Of a stretch of DNA of 64,000 nt, positions 48,573-59,545 are shown one piece after another (positions within the stretch are counted from its first letter, which is position 1; each line of letters opens with the position of its first letter). Below the pieces are notes generated by a model that had not been told where the DNA came from, ran no database searches, and saw only the letters and a list, made by a program, of their open reading frames with translations. Both the position numbers and the translations under genes were made by a program. The stretch is from Serripes groenlandicus. Lineage: Eukaryota; Mollusca; Bivalvia; Cardiida; Cardiidae. The stretch is taken from the NCBI GenBank assembly GCA_031761405.1, contig JASEVX010000006.1, forward strand, positions 31,180,117-31,244,116, in the 5' to 3' direction.

Positions 48573-49238
48573 TTATAGTGGAGAATAAACAATAGGTCCA
48601 CGATCTTCATTTTGTGTAAACCATCTGTGAAATATATCCGTTCTTAGTTTCATCTCCTTTTGAGTACGAGAATGAAAATCAATCACCAAATACCCATGAT
48701 CTTTAGATGTAGCATCTTGGTAGGCCATTATCAAATGAGGTGCTTGCATTTGATTTGCCAAAGTCTTTATTTGATTCTTATCACGTACATTTTGAAACAA
48801 GATCATGTATTTTGAATTCAAACTAATGGTTCGACTCGACTTGGACTGCTGAAACATGTTTTGTGTGATATAAATCACACTTGCATTCCTATGATGACCT
48901 TTTCTTGTAAACCATAACTTGATTTTATCTTCATCTTTTTCCCCTAACATGTCATCAAAGACAACTAAATGTGGAATGTCAACATCACTTACAATTTCAT
49001 TTTCATCGTCGGGGATACCTTCAATGAATTTCATGATTTCGAATTTCTCTTGCATAACATTGTATGCATGTTGCCATTCTTTGTAACACCATACCACTTT
49101 TTCTGGTACAATGTTGAACAGATCATTTCTATATTCAATCAGTTTATGAACGAATTCTGTTTTTCCACATCCACTAGGTCCTGTGATATACATATTACAG
49201 GGATGTTGAAATAATATGGACTGAATATCGGCATCCAT
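48573..49238 (-). CDS. FtsK/HerA-family genome-packaging ATPase (A32-like)
   Basis: 221 residues. Walker A GPSGCGKT at 20-27, Walker B HLVVFDD at 90-96, and a sensor-type segment SVIYITQNMFQQ around 120-131, the order of the poxvirus A32 / Polinton packaging ATPases. It is expected to pump the linear element DNA into the shell formed by the capsid proteins encoded downstream. The start is preceded by a 100-nt spacer to the 74-residue gene; no in-frame upstream Met. Intact. Confidence 0.9.
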   Translation of the reverse strand: MDADIQSILFQHPCNMYITGPSGCGKTEFVHKLIEYRNDLFNIVPEKVVWCYKEWQHAYNVMQEKFEIMKFIEGIPDDENEIVSDVDIPHLVVFDDMLGEKDEDKIKLWFTRKGHHRNASVIYITQNMFQQSKSSRTISLNSKYMILFQNVRDKNQIKTLANQMQAPHLIMAYQDATSKDHGYLVIDFHSRTQKEMKLRTDIFHRWFTQNEDRGPIVYSPL

Positions 49239-49338
49239 GTTAACTCTTTAAAGGCCTGAGAAGAAATAACAACACAAGAATCAAGTTATCTTATTTTATT
49301 CACATCTTTTATACAATTCATATTATTGACGCAGAGAT

Positions 49339-49563
49339 TTATACCCATATAACAGTGTCCGTATCATTGACAATTACTCTTTGTGTATACACCGATTTTA
49401 CGTTTTTTGTTTGAGCTTCACTTGTCACGGATCTGTCGGCATATCTTTTAATTGTACACGCATAGGTCACTTTTATTTCTGTGTCACGATCTTCAGCACA
49501 TTGTGTAAATGTTTCAAAGTTGATTAAATGACAGGTATTGTAATCCAATGTGATTCCTTTCAC
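49339..49563 (-). CDS. 74-residue protein, first frame of the - strand block
   Basis: Unrecognised. Contains NTCHLINFETFTQCAEDRDT and a beta-type end VYTQRVIVNDTDTVIWV. Its start lies at the very edge of the 52-bp tandem array, so the array is its 5' region. Position suggests the beginning of the main transcript. Could be an incidental frame. Confidence 0.45.
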   Translation of the reverse strand: MKGITLDYNTCHLINFETFTQCAEDRDTEIKVTYACTIKRYADRSVTSEAQTKNVKSVYTQRVIVNDTDTVIWV

Positions 49564-52055
49564 AACAACAGAACGTTAAAATTCACAAGTCATTTGTCAT
49601 GTTTTTAAAGAAAAACACAACAGAACGTTACAATTCACAAGTCATTTGACATGTTTTTTAAAGAAAAACACAACAGAACGTTAAAATTCACAAGTCATTT
49701 GTCATGTTTTTCAAGAAAAACACAACAGAACGTTAAAATTCACAAGTCATTTGACATGTTTTTTTAAAGAAAAACACAACAGAACGTTACAATTCACAAG
49801 TCATTTGTCATGTTTTTAAAGAAAAACACAACAGAGCGTTACAATTCACAAGCCATTTGTCATGTTTTTCAAGAAAAACACAACAGAACGTTACAATTCA
49901 CAAGTCATTTAGCATGTTTTTCAAGAAAAACACAACAGAACGTTAAAATTCACAAGTCATTTGACATGTTTTTTTAAAGAAAAACACAACAGAACGTTAC
50001 AATTCACAAGTCATTTGTCATGTTTTTAAAGAAAAACACAACAGAGCGTTACAATTCACAAGTCATTTGTCATGTTTTTCAAGAAAAACACAACAGAACG
50101 TTACAATTCACAAGTCATTTGACATGTTTTTTAAAAGAAAAACACAACAGAACGTTAAAATTCACAAGTCATTTGTCATGTTTTTCAAGAAAAACACAAC
50201 AGAACGTTACAATTCACAAGTCATTTGACATGTTTTTTAAAAGAAAAACACAACAGAACGTTAAAATTCACAAGTCATTTGTCATGTTTTTCAAGAAAAA
50301 CACAACAGAACGTTACAATTCACAAGTCATTTGACATGTTTTTTTAAAGAAAAACACTACAGAACGTTACAATTCGCAAGTCATTTGACATGTTTTTTTA
50401 AAGAAAAAACACAACAGAACGTTACAATTCACAAGTCATTTGACATGTTTTTTAAAGAAAAACACAACAGAACGTTAAAATTCACATGCCATTTGTCATG
50501 TTTTTCAAGAAAAAACACAACAGAACGTTACAATTCACAAGTAATTTAGCATGTTTTTAAAGAAAAACACAACAGAACGTTACAATTCACAAGTCATTTG
50601 ACATGTTTTTTAAAGAAAAACACAACAGAACGTTACAATTCACAAGTCATTTGTCATGTTTTTCAAGAAAAACACAACAGAACGTTACAATTCACAAGTC
50701 ATTTGACATGTTTTTTAAAAGAAAAAACACAACAGAACGTTAAAATTCACAAGTCATTTGTCATGTTTTTCAAGAAAAACACAACAGAACGTTACAATTC
50801 ACAAGTCATTTGACATGTTTTTTTAAAGAAAAACACTACAGAACGTTACAATTCGCAAGTCATTTGACATGTTTTTTTAAAGAAAAAACACAACAGAACG
50901 TTACAATTCACAAGTCATTTGATATGTTTTTTAAAGAAAAACACAACAGAACGTTAAAATTCACATGCCATTTGTCATGTTTTTCAAGAAAAAACACAAC
51001 AGAACGTTACAATTCACAAGTAATTTAGCATGTTTTTAAAGAAAAACACAACAGAACGTTACAATTCACAAGTCATTTGACATGTTTTTTTAAAGAAAAA
51101 ACACAACAGAACGTTAAAATTCACAAGTCATTTGACATGTTTTTTTAAAGAAAAACACAACAGAACGTTTCAATTCACAAGTCATTTGTCATGTTTTTAA
51201 AGAAAAACACAACAGAGCGTTACAATTCACAAGCCATTTGTCATGTTTTTCAAGAAAAACACAACAGAACGTTACAATTCACAAGTCATTTAGCATGTTT
51301 TTCAAGAAAAACACAACAGAACGTTAAAATTCACAAGTCATTTGACATGTTTTTTTAAAGAAAAACACAACAGAACGTTACAATTCACAAGTCATTTGTC
51401 ATGTTTTTAAAGAAAAACACAACAGAGCGTTACAATTCACAAGTCATTTGTCATGTTTTTCAAGAAAAACACAACAGAACGTTACAATTCACAATTCATT
51501 TGACATGTTTTTTAAAAGAAAAAAAACAACAGAACGTTAAAATTCACAAGTCATTTGTCATGTTTTTCAAGAAAAACACAACAGAACGTTACAATTCACA
51601 AGTCATTTGACATGTTTTTTAAAAGAAAAAACACAACAGAACGTTAAAATTCACAAGTCATTTGTCATGTTTTTCAAGAAAAACACAACAGAACGTTACA
51701 ATTCACAAGTCATTTGACATGTTTTTTTAAAGAAAAACACTACAGAACGTTACAATTCGCAAGTCATTTGACATGTTGTTTTAAAGAAAAAACACAACAG
51801 AACGTTACAATTCACAAGTCATTTGACATGTTTTTTAAAGAAAAACACAACAGAACGTTAAAATTCACAAGTCATTTGTCATGTTTTTCAAGAAAAAACA
51901 CAACAGAACGTTACAATTCACAAGTAATTTAGCATGTTTTTAAAGAAAAACACTACAGAACGTTACAATTCGCAAGTCATTTGACATGTTTTTTTAAAGA
52001 AAAAACACAACAGAACGTTACAATTCACAAGTCATTTGACATGTTTTTTACAGAT
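49564..52055. repeat. 52-54-bp tandem array inside the Polinton, about 47 copies
   Basis: Unit ACAACAGAACGTTAAAATTC, ACAAGTCATTTGTCATGTTT, TTAAAGAAAAAC. Variation in ATTTGTCATG / ATTTGACATG / ATTTAGCATG and in A/T-run length; blocks of several units are themselves repeated (e.g. 49564-50300 and 51080-51700). Open frames across it are by-products. Lies where Polintons usually have coding sequence; may act as upstream control or replication region. Confidence 0.95.
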
Positions 52056-53376
52056 TGCAACAGCAAATTCCATTTGTACAGTTCTGAAACTTCATAAATG
52101 GCTTAACGATAACGTGGTCTCTGAATCACATGTTAGAAATCAGAGAAAACCATCTATCATTTGAAAATATTTCACGATTTGTGAGATTGATAAAACACAA
52201 TAGCGTCCCTGTATAGTAAAAAAAATAACATAGAGAAAGATGTGTGTTTTCACGATAACTTTAACACGTTTAAACAACCATGTTATCTCCGCATCAATGT
52301 ATGAATTCATTGTCTCTGACTTAAAATACCTTATTAATGAACTTGTGATATAAAAAACCGAGTTAACAAATGAAAAAGTGTTATGTTTTAAAAACAAAAC
52401 AAAAGAACAGTAAAATTCGCAAGTCAATATTCATGTTTTTTACAAATTGCAACAGCAAATTCCATTTGTACAGTTCTGAAACTTCATGAATGGCTTAACG
52501 ATAACGTGGTCTCTGAATCACATGTTAGAAATCAGAGAAAACCATCTGTCATTTGAAAATATTTCACGATTTGTGAGATTGATAAAACACAATAGCGTCC
52601 CTGTATAGTAAAAAAATAACATAGAGAAAGATGTGTGTTTTCACGATAACTTTAACACGTTTAAACAACCATGTTATCTCCGCATTCAATGTATGAATTC
52701 ATTGTCTCTGACTTAAAATACCTTATTAATGAACTAATGATATAAAAAACCGAGTTAACAAATGAAAAAGTGTTATGTTTTAAAAACAAAACAAAAGAAC
52801 AGTACAATTCGCAAGTCAATGTTCATGTTTTTTACAGATTGCAACAGCAAATTCCATTTGTATAGTTCTGAAACTTCATAAATGGCTTGACGATAACGTG
52901 GTCTCTGAATCACATGTTAGAAATCAGAGAAAACCATCTGTCATTTGAAAATATTTCACGATTTGTGAGATTGATAAAACACAATAGCGTCCCTGTATAG
53001 TAAAAAAATAACATAGAGAAAGATGTGTGTTTTCACGATAACTTTAACACGTTTAAACAACCATGTTATCTCCGCATTCAATGTATGAATTCATTGTCTC
53101 TGACTTAAAATACCTTATTAATGAACTAATGATATAAAAAACCGAGTTAACAAATGAAAAAGTGTTATGTTTTAAAAACAAAACAAAAGAACAGTACAAT
53201 TCGCAAGTCAATGTTCATGTTTTTTACAGATTGCAACAGCAAATTCCATTTGTATAGTTCTGAAACTTCATAAAAGGCTAAACGATAACGTGGTCTATGT
53301 ATCACATGTTAGAAATCAGATAAAACCATCTGTTATTTGAAAATATTTCATGATTTGTGAGATTGATAAAACACAA
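52040..53376. repeat. 392-bp tandem repeat, 3.4 copies
   Basis: Units begin CATGTTTTTTACAGATTGCA near 52040, 52432, 52824 and 53216 (period 392). Copies 2 and 3 are almost identical. Non-coding. The boundary word CAAGTCAATGTTCATGTTTT is shared with the 52-bp unit, so one array probably grew out of the other. Confidence 0.93.
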
Positions 53377-53604
53377 AATTGACATATTTAGCCAAAATAC
53401 TGTAAAACTTGCTTTAAGTGACGTCATGCAGTTTTAAACGTCATAATAATCCAGTTTTTACGTCACATAGTCTCAATATTTCATTCCTTTGAGAGCTCTT
53501 GGAGGGTAAAGACGTACCTTGCAAAGCTAAAAACGGAATTCATTTTGTAGAATTATTTGGTACAACCAAATAAATAATGGTAATCTTTTAGCATAAGCTT
53601 CTGA
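53377..53604. other. Spacer in the Polinton right arm
   Basis: Short unique segment with TTACGTCACATAGTCTC and TGACGTCATGC-like CRE-type words. No gene seen. Confidence 0.4.
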
Positions 53605-54174
53605 ATGGACATACTTATCAACCTGTACAACACGTATGAACACAGCCTATCAATGATTTCAGAGTGGATGTTAACAGAACTGCATAAAGTAAACAGTCGT
53701 CAATATTCAATGTTGGAAAAGCTTTTAACGGAATTGAGAAAAGTCAACAGCAGTCCGACGAATTAAAAGACTTTGAACAGATATATCTACAAAACATTTA
53801 CGGATCGGAGATATACACCTACCTTTATGAAAGTACCAGTATGTTTTGAAGTTGAAAGGTAAAGTCTGAGTGACTTTATACTAACTCTACTAGATCAACG
53901 CGGATGACAGTAAGCTGTCAGCGACAAAACCATGCAGTACAATCTTCAACATTTCAACTGGTGTTGCGGAGGAAAATTTTAACTCTCCGTATCACCTCGC
54001 AAAAGGAAATCAACAAATGATACTCCAAAACAGACACGTAAAAAGACATGTGAGGAGTCATACAGAATTTCAACAGTTACTGGGAAAGGCGAACATTCCG
54101 ATCACATTGACAAGTTCAAGATCCAGAAAGAGAAAACCCCAAAACAATCACGTAAAAGGGCATGTGAGGAGTAA
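53605..54174 (+). pseudogene. Possible decayed + strand gene of the Polinton right arm
   Basis: A 53-codon frame (53605-53766) starts MDILINLYNTYEHSLSMISE and contains a repeated LTELHKVNS / LTELRKVNS motif. Past its stop another frame stays open to about 53838 (DELKDFEQIYLQNIYGSEIY), then come a GTATGT donor-like site (53839), TACTAAC (53879-53885) and CTAG (53890-53893). A later frame (53994-54174) is very basic with two similar blocks, TPKQTRKKTCEE and TPKQSRKRACEE, then TAA. Frames do not join cleanly, so I call it broken or partly spliced. Unrecognised; the only candidate gene on this strand besides the terminal pseudogene. Confidence 0.35.
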
Positions 54175-54298
54175 GGGCTAACCAAATGTCTCGAAAAGTT
54201 TCAACTTTTCAAATTGTCATTGCGTATATTTTATCTTAAGATAAAATAAAAGTTCAAAAATACATTTTTGTTTTTTAAATCCCTTACCAGAAAAAACA

Positions 54299-54475
54299 TT
54301 TGAAAACATGTATTTACACTAGGTTGTGCCCCACAACTTTTCATAGAATAACGTTCAGTTATTTCATTGGTCAAGCTTAATTCTGAGTCAAAATGTAGTT
54401 CAATCCGACCTAACGGTATAAATAGCAGAACGTCATTTTCAATCCACACATTCTTTTTAACTCATCGATATCAAC
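54299..54475 (+). promoter_or_regulatory. Promoter copy at the right end (inverted duplicate of 41160-41335)
   Basis: TATAAATA at 54417-54424, ATTGG at 54366-54370, GTCAAGCTTAATTCTGAGTC conserved, pointing outward to the right terminus. High similarity to the left promoter over about 175 bp. Confidence 0.75.
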
Positions 54476-54660
54476 ATGTAATTATTCAGAGGTGTGTTAA
54501 AAGTCTTCATTGATTTAATTGACGTTGGCCGTAGACTGTATAATATATTTACTGAATTATACGTTAATCGGAGACTACCTCGGGAAATTGATACAATTCG
54601 CCAACATCCCCCAGTCTACCCCTCCTTAGGAGATGATTTACCTTCCGAAGGAGGGTAGAC
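54476..54660 (+). pseudogene. Broken copy of the 88-residue terminal gene
   Basis: Follows the duplicated promoter at the same distance. The ATG at 54476 is followed directly by TAA where the left copy has GAA. Beyond that the frame stays open and resembles the left protein in its helical part (GRRLYNIFTELYVNRRLPRE against RQRLINIYRQLIEGQPRE), then runs into the terminal repeat, so the Cys-rich tail and histone-type stem-loop are absent. Confidence 0.65.
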
Positions 54661-54935
54661 CGGGCCGGTCTACCCTCCAGATTGAAAAAACGACTAAGTC
54701 CAACTTTTGCGGCTGACCCGGTCTACCCTCCCTTACCTTTTTCCCCGCTGACCCGGTCTACCCTCCTTTGGAGACGAATTTCCTTCCAAAGGAGGGTAGA
54801 CCGGGTCAGCCGCAAAATAACAGAGTTATTTAAATGACCCAGTTCCCCTTCATACCTTTACTCTTTAAATCCCTTTTAAAAGGAGGGTAGACCGGGTCAT
54901 TTGCAAAATGACCCGGTCTACCCTCCCTTACTACT
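54604..54935 (-). repeat. Right terminal inverted repeat, 332 bp
   Basis: Reverse complement of 40249-40640 minus about 60 bp near the tip. Ends CCCTCCCTTACTACT. Confidence 0.93.
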
Positions 54936-54941
54936 GCTGGG
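54936..54941. repeat. Target site duplication, right (GCTGGG)
   Basis: Identical to 40243-40248. Confidence 0.93.
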
Positions 54942-54989
54942 ACAGGATTCAGAAAATCGGTTCAAAGGGTTAAAGCCATTTACGATTAC

Positions 54990-57235
54990 CATGCATACTT
55001 GTATATTCATGTGCGGGTCATACCAGTAACTTTTGACAGAGGACTTTCGCTTGTATAGTCATATGTGGGTTATACTAGTTCTAGTTGACAGAGAAATAGG
55101 CTGATTTGACTTTCGCTTGTATAGTCATGTGAGGGTCATACCAGTTCTAGTTGACGGAGAAACAGGCTGATTTGACTTTCGCTTGTATAGTCATGTGTGG
55201 GTCATACCAGTAACAGTTGACGGAGAAACAGACTGATGGGACTTTCGCTTGTATAGTCATGTGAGGGTCATACCAGTTCTAGTTGACGGAGAAACAGACT
55301 GATCTGACTTTCGCTTGTATAGTCATGTGTGGGTCATACCAGTTCTAGTTGACGGAGAAACAGACTGATGGGACTTTCGCTTGTATAGTCATGTGAGGGT
55401 CATACCAGTTCTAGTTGACGGAGAAACATACTGATTTGACTTTCGCTTGTATAGTCATGTGTGGGTCATACCAGTTCTAGTTGACGGAGAAACATACTGA
55501 TTTGACTTTCGCTTGTATAGTCATGTGTGGGTCATACCAGTTCTAGTTGACGGAGAAACATACTGATTTGGCTTTCGCTTGTATAGTCATGTGCGGGTCA
55601 TACCAGTTCTAGTTGACGGAGAAACAGACTGATGGGACTTTCGCTTGTATAGTCATGTGTTGGTCATACCAGTTATAGTTGACGGAGAAACAGACTGATT
55701 TGACTTTCGCTTGTATAGTCATGTGTGGGTCATACCAGTTCTAGTTGACGGAGAAACAGGCTGATGGGACTTTCGCTTGTATAGTCATGTGTTGGTCATA
55801 CCAGTTCTAGTTGACGGAGAAACAGGCTGATTTGACTTTCGCTTGTATAGTCATGTGAGGGTCATACCAGTTCTAGTTGACGGAGAAACAGGCTGATTTG
55901 ACTTTCGCTTGTATATTCATGTGTGGGTCATACCAGTTATAGTTGACGGAGAAACAGACTGATTTGACTTTCGCTTGTATAGTCATGTGTGGGTCATACC
56001 AGTTCTAGTTGACGGAGAAACAGGCTGATGGGACTTTCGCTTGTATAGTCATGTGTTGGTCATACCAGTTCTAGTTGACGGAGAAACAGGCTGATTTGAC
56101 TTTCGCTTGTATAGTCATGCGAGGGTCATACCAGTTCTAGTTGACGGAGAAACAGGCTGATTTGACTTTCGCTTGTATATTCATGTGTGGGTCATACCAG
56201 TTCTAGTTGACGGAGAAACAGACTGATGGGACTTTCGCTTGTATAGTCATGTGTGGGTCATACCAGTTCTAGTTGACGGAGAAACAGGCTGATTTGACTT
56301 TCGCTTGTATATTCATGTGTGGGTCATACCAGTTCTAGTTGACGGAGAAACAGACTGATTTGACTTTCGCTTGTATAGTCATGTGTGGGTCATACCAGTT
56401 TTAGTTGACGGAGAAACAGACTGATGGGACTTTCGCTTGTATATAGTCATGTGTGGGTCATACCAGTTCTAGTTGACGGAGAAACAGACTGATGGGACTT
56501 TCGTTTGTATAGTCATGTGAGGGTCATACCAGTTCTAGTTGACGGAGAAACAGGCTGATGGGACTTTCGCTTGTATAGTCATGTGAGGGTCATACCAGTT
56601 CTAGTTGATGGAGAAACAGGCTGATGGAACTTTCGCTGGTATAGTCATGTGTGGGTCATACCAGTTCTAGTTGACGGAGAAACAGACTGATTTGACTTTC
56701 GCTTGTATAGTCATGTGAGGGTCATACCAGTTCTAGTTGATGGAGAAACAGGCTGATGGGACTTTCGCTTGTATAGTCATGTGTGGGTCATACCAGTTCT
56801 AGTTGATGGAGGAACAGGCTGATGGGACTTTCGCTGGTATAGTCATGTGTGGGTCATACCAGTTAAAGTTGACAGAGAAACAGGCCTATGGGTCTTTCGC
56901 TTGTGTAGTCATGTGTGGGTCATACCAGTAACAGTTGACGGAGAAACAGGCTGATGGGACTTTCGCTTGTATAGTCATGTGTGAGTCATACCAGTTCTAG
57001 TTGACAGAGAAACAGGCTGATGGGACTTTCGCTTGTATAGTCATGTGTGGGTCATACCAGTTCTAGTTGACGGAGAAACAGGCTGATCTGACTTTCGCTT
57101 GTATAGTCATGTGAGGGTCATACCAGTTCTAGTTGACGGAGAAACAGGCTGATCTGACTTTCGCTTGTATAGCCATGTGTGGGTCATACCAGTTCTAGTT
57201 GACGGAGAAACAGGTTGATCTTATTTTCGCTTGTA
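54990..57235. repeat. 66-bp satellite, about 34 copies
   Basis: Unit CATACCAGTTCTAGTTGACG, GAGAAACAGACTGATTTGAC, TTTCGCTTGTATAGTCATGT, GTGGGT. Main variants: GATGGGAC or GATCTGAC, GTGAGGGT or GTGTTGGT. Starts about 55 bp from the Polinton. Confidence 0.96.
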
Positions 57236-57797
57236 CTATTAAGACAAAGTGTATTAAAATTATTTAAGTGACAAAATTGAGGAATATTCATGTTATTCTT
57301 TCCAATGTGTTATGGTTAAGTTAACATTTAATTGCTGATTGTTTATATTCATGATTTGATAGTGCAAGCAATCGCAACTTTATTGATAAAGTAACTGTTA
57401 TGTTTGTGAATACAAAAACTGCTGTATTTTCCATGCCGCGCAAGCCGTAGATGTGATTTACAAGACAGATAAAAACTTAACTACAATTTATGAAATGGTT
57501 ATAAATATAATGTATATGCTATAACACAAACATGTAGGTAGTTTGCTCTGATTGCTAATGATTTATATCGATATTTGAGCCATGCAAACACAGACCCTAT
57601 TTGACAAGTGCATATACAGATAAGCGTCCAAATCTGTGCAATTACTCGTTTATTTCCGAAGGACGCTTTTCTTTATACGTGATTCATTTTCATAGTTTAT
57701 CAAATTTAACTTGAGGTAAAAACTATTCTAATTTGATTGGAGTCTTACGCGATTCGTCTACGAATTACTTGCATATCAAATCGTTTCCAGTAATGGA
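57236..57797. other. No gene recognised
   Basis: AT-rich unique sequence between the satellite and the following MITE. Confidence 0.4.
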
Positions 57798-57805
57798 CTA
57801 TATAT

Positions 57806-58163
57806 CAGGGCCTTTTTTCCAGAAATTGGGAAGAGGCCTTAGCCTTTCATTTTGGGAAATTTTAGCGCGATTTTTTGCCAAATTGGGAAAAATTAGACAT
57901 ATAACATGTGGCTATATAAATAGTCCTTTTTACAATAACTTAAGACTTTTGGTTTATATAATGCAATTAAACAATCATATTACCTTAAACAAGACAAATA
58001 TATATATAAATATATCTGTTAATAATTAGTGCATTCCACTTCACTTCACTTAAAAAAAAATTTTTTTTTTTTTTTTTCTTTTTTTTAGATTTTGGGAAAT
58101 ATGTTTTTCCAATTGGGAAGACACCGTTTAACGGCGTCACTTATATAAGGTAAAAAGGCCCTG
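57806..58163. mobile_element. hAT-like MITE
   Basis: Ends CAGGGCCTTTTT and AAAAAGGCCCTG (12-bp inverted repeats); flanked by TATATAT at 57799-57805 and 58164-58170, near the 8 bp expected for hAT. Interior has repeated ATTGGGAAA motifs in both orientations and an A/T homopolymer run at 58050-58086. No transposase. Confidence 0.6.
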
Positions 58164-58620
58164 TATATATGAGCCAGTCCACGACAAAACCTGTATTACT
58201 GACATAACGTATGACGTTGTGAATTTCCAATTTTATGACGTCACATTTTTCGTCAACGTCGGTTTACCGTAAACAGTATTATCTTGAATTTAATTTCCAA
58301 AGTTTCGACAGTGTTTAATAGATGCAAATACTGGATTTCATTCGTAATGGATTCTGAATTGGAGGTAAGATCACTTATGTATCTTTTATTAACACACATA
58401 ACAAATAAATGTGATTTATTTCGAAGAAAACATTGAAAACACGACCATTGCCCTTGACGATCTTCAAGGGGGAAAAAATAGCGGGCTGTTTAAAACAAAA
58501 ATGACTTTGTACACGAATCCACATAAAATTTATAATTTTTAGGACAGATGTACACAACGCACTTTATTATACACATTTAAGTACTAGATAGGTCTCCTAA
58601 AGATATAATGCCGCTTAGAG

Positions 58621-58905
58621 ACGATGTTTGTGATTCATGCGAAAAGCTGAGAAAACGAGTTATGGACTCAATATCAGAATAAGAAAAACTTCAAAGTGCA
58701 GATGCTTTAAGGGATCATGTTATGATATTCATTTACAGGAAATACCAGCACTTCACCTTCAGTTCGACAGCATTGTTCGTCTACCATTTGCCGAAATTTC
58801 AAGAATATATATCTAGCCGATTTTTAATAAATCACAATGCAGTTAAACGTCTGTCGCGCTTCGGAACGTACACTGCAGAATTAAAGCTAGATACGCATCT
58901 AGGGT
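58621..58905 (+). pseudogene. Decayed reading frame inside the inverted-repeat segment
   Basis: One frame interrupted by a single TAA (after MDSISE): CDSCEKLRKRVMDSISE, then EKLQSADALRDHVM and RKYQHFTF..., to a stop after LDTHLG. The CxxC...L..RV...EEK.....LR.HV spacing looks protein-derived and resembles domesticated or transposon-borne proteins of unknown function. Unrecognised; low confidence. Confidence 0.3.
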
Positions 58906-59157
58906 AATAAAGTGAACACACCACATGTTTTCATTATAATTATCAATTTCAATCTTTTAAGTACCCCCTTTCTTCTACCCCCTAGTGAATAATGGTAGGT
59001 TGTATTTTTTTGCTTCTCTTTAAAGATTCAAAGTAGCTACGATATTGCAATTTATATAGTAAATACATTAACAATACAACAAAAGAATACTTGCATTTGT
59101 ACTAGATAGCGAGAATGATATTTTCAACAATATCGATATGTACTATCGTGAGAATTT

Positions 59158-59376
59158 GTCAGTAACGCAACATATACAAATTTCATGAATCAATGAGTAG
59201 TGACGGGTTGATACTTATTCACATTTCAGGTATAGATCTAATTTGGGCAGTGAGCCATGACACATTGTCAGTAACGCAACATATATGCACATTTCGTGAA
59301 TCAATGAGTAGTGACGGGTTGAAAGATAATTACATTTCAGGTGTAGATCCTATTCGAGCAGTGAGCCATGACAAAA
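59158..59376. repeat. 109-bp tandem duplication
   Basis: GTCAGTAACGCAACATATA ... GCAGTGAGCCATGACA twice, about 90 percent identical. Confidence 0.85.
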
Positions 59377-59477
59377 GGTCATGGATTGTTCTATTATCCA
59401 ATATAGGGATAAGCATAACAATATGCGCCCGTTTTGATTATAGGTAAAATCCTGACACACCACCAGTTCGAAGGCAA

Positions 59478-59545
59478 AGTTAGCGGTTTAACAAGAGCGT
59501 TGAACTCGTAATGCTAAGGTCCTGAGTTCGAGTTGTAATGAATTA
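59478..59545 (+). repeat. tRNA-like relic
   Basis: TTAGCGGTTTAACAAGAGCG, AACTCGTAATGCTAAGG, CTGAGTTCGAGTTG: box A/box B layout of a tRNA-derived SINE head. No clean cloverleaf by eye. Confidence 0.35.

Larger units (their letters stand above)
40249..54935 (-). mobile_element. Polinton/Maverick-like virus-type element, 14,687 bp, lacking a polB gene
   Basis: Complete element: 6-bp target duplications, ends AGTAGTAAGGGAGGG / CCCTCCCTTACTACT, long terminal inverted repeats, and on the - strand the full Polinton morphogenesis set (packaging ATPase, DDE integrase with chromodomain, penton-like, core-like, major capsid, adenain-like protease). Polintons start with AG, have short tandem repeats at their tips (here AGTAGT) and make 6-bp duplications; all three hold. 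No reading frame large enough for the family's protein-primed DNA polymerase B (about 1,000 residues) is present in any frame; 49.57-53.38 kb is tandem repeats. The reading frames are mostly intact, so insertion is probably recent. Confidence 0.92.

Noticed and set aside
48969..49214. 81-codon + strand frame inside the ATPase gene
   Set aside because: Shadow of the strongly supported ATPase reading frame on the other strand.
50020..51932. Series of 70-100-codon open frames on the + strand (MTCFFKEKH... type)
   Set aside because: They are translations of the 52-bp tandem array; unit-length variants keep frames open by chance and the same peptide recurs in all three frames.
49564..55000. DNA polymerase B of the Polinton
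   Set aside because: Looked for in all frames; no frame of useful length and no polymerase motif between the ATPase gene and the right terminus.
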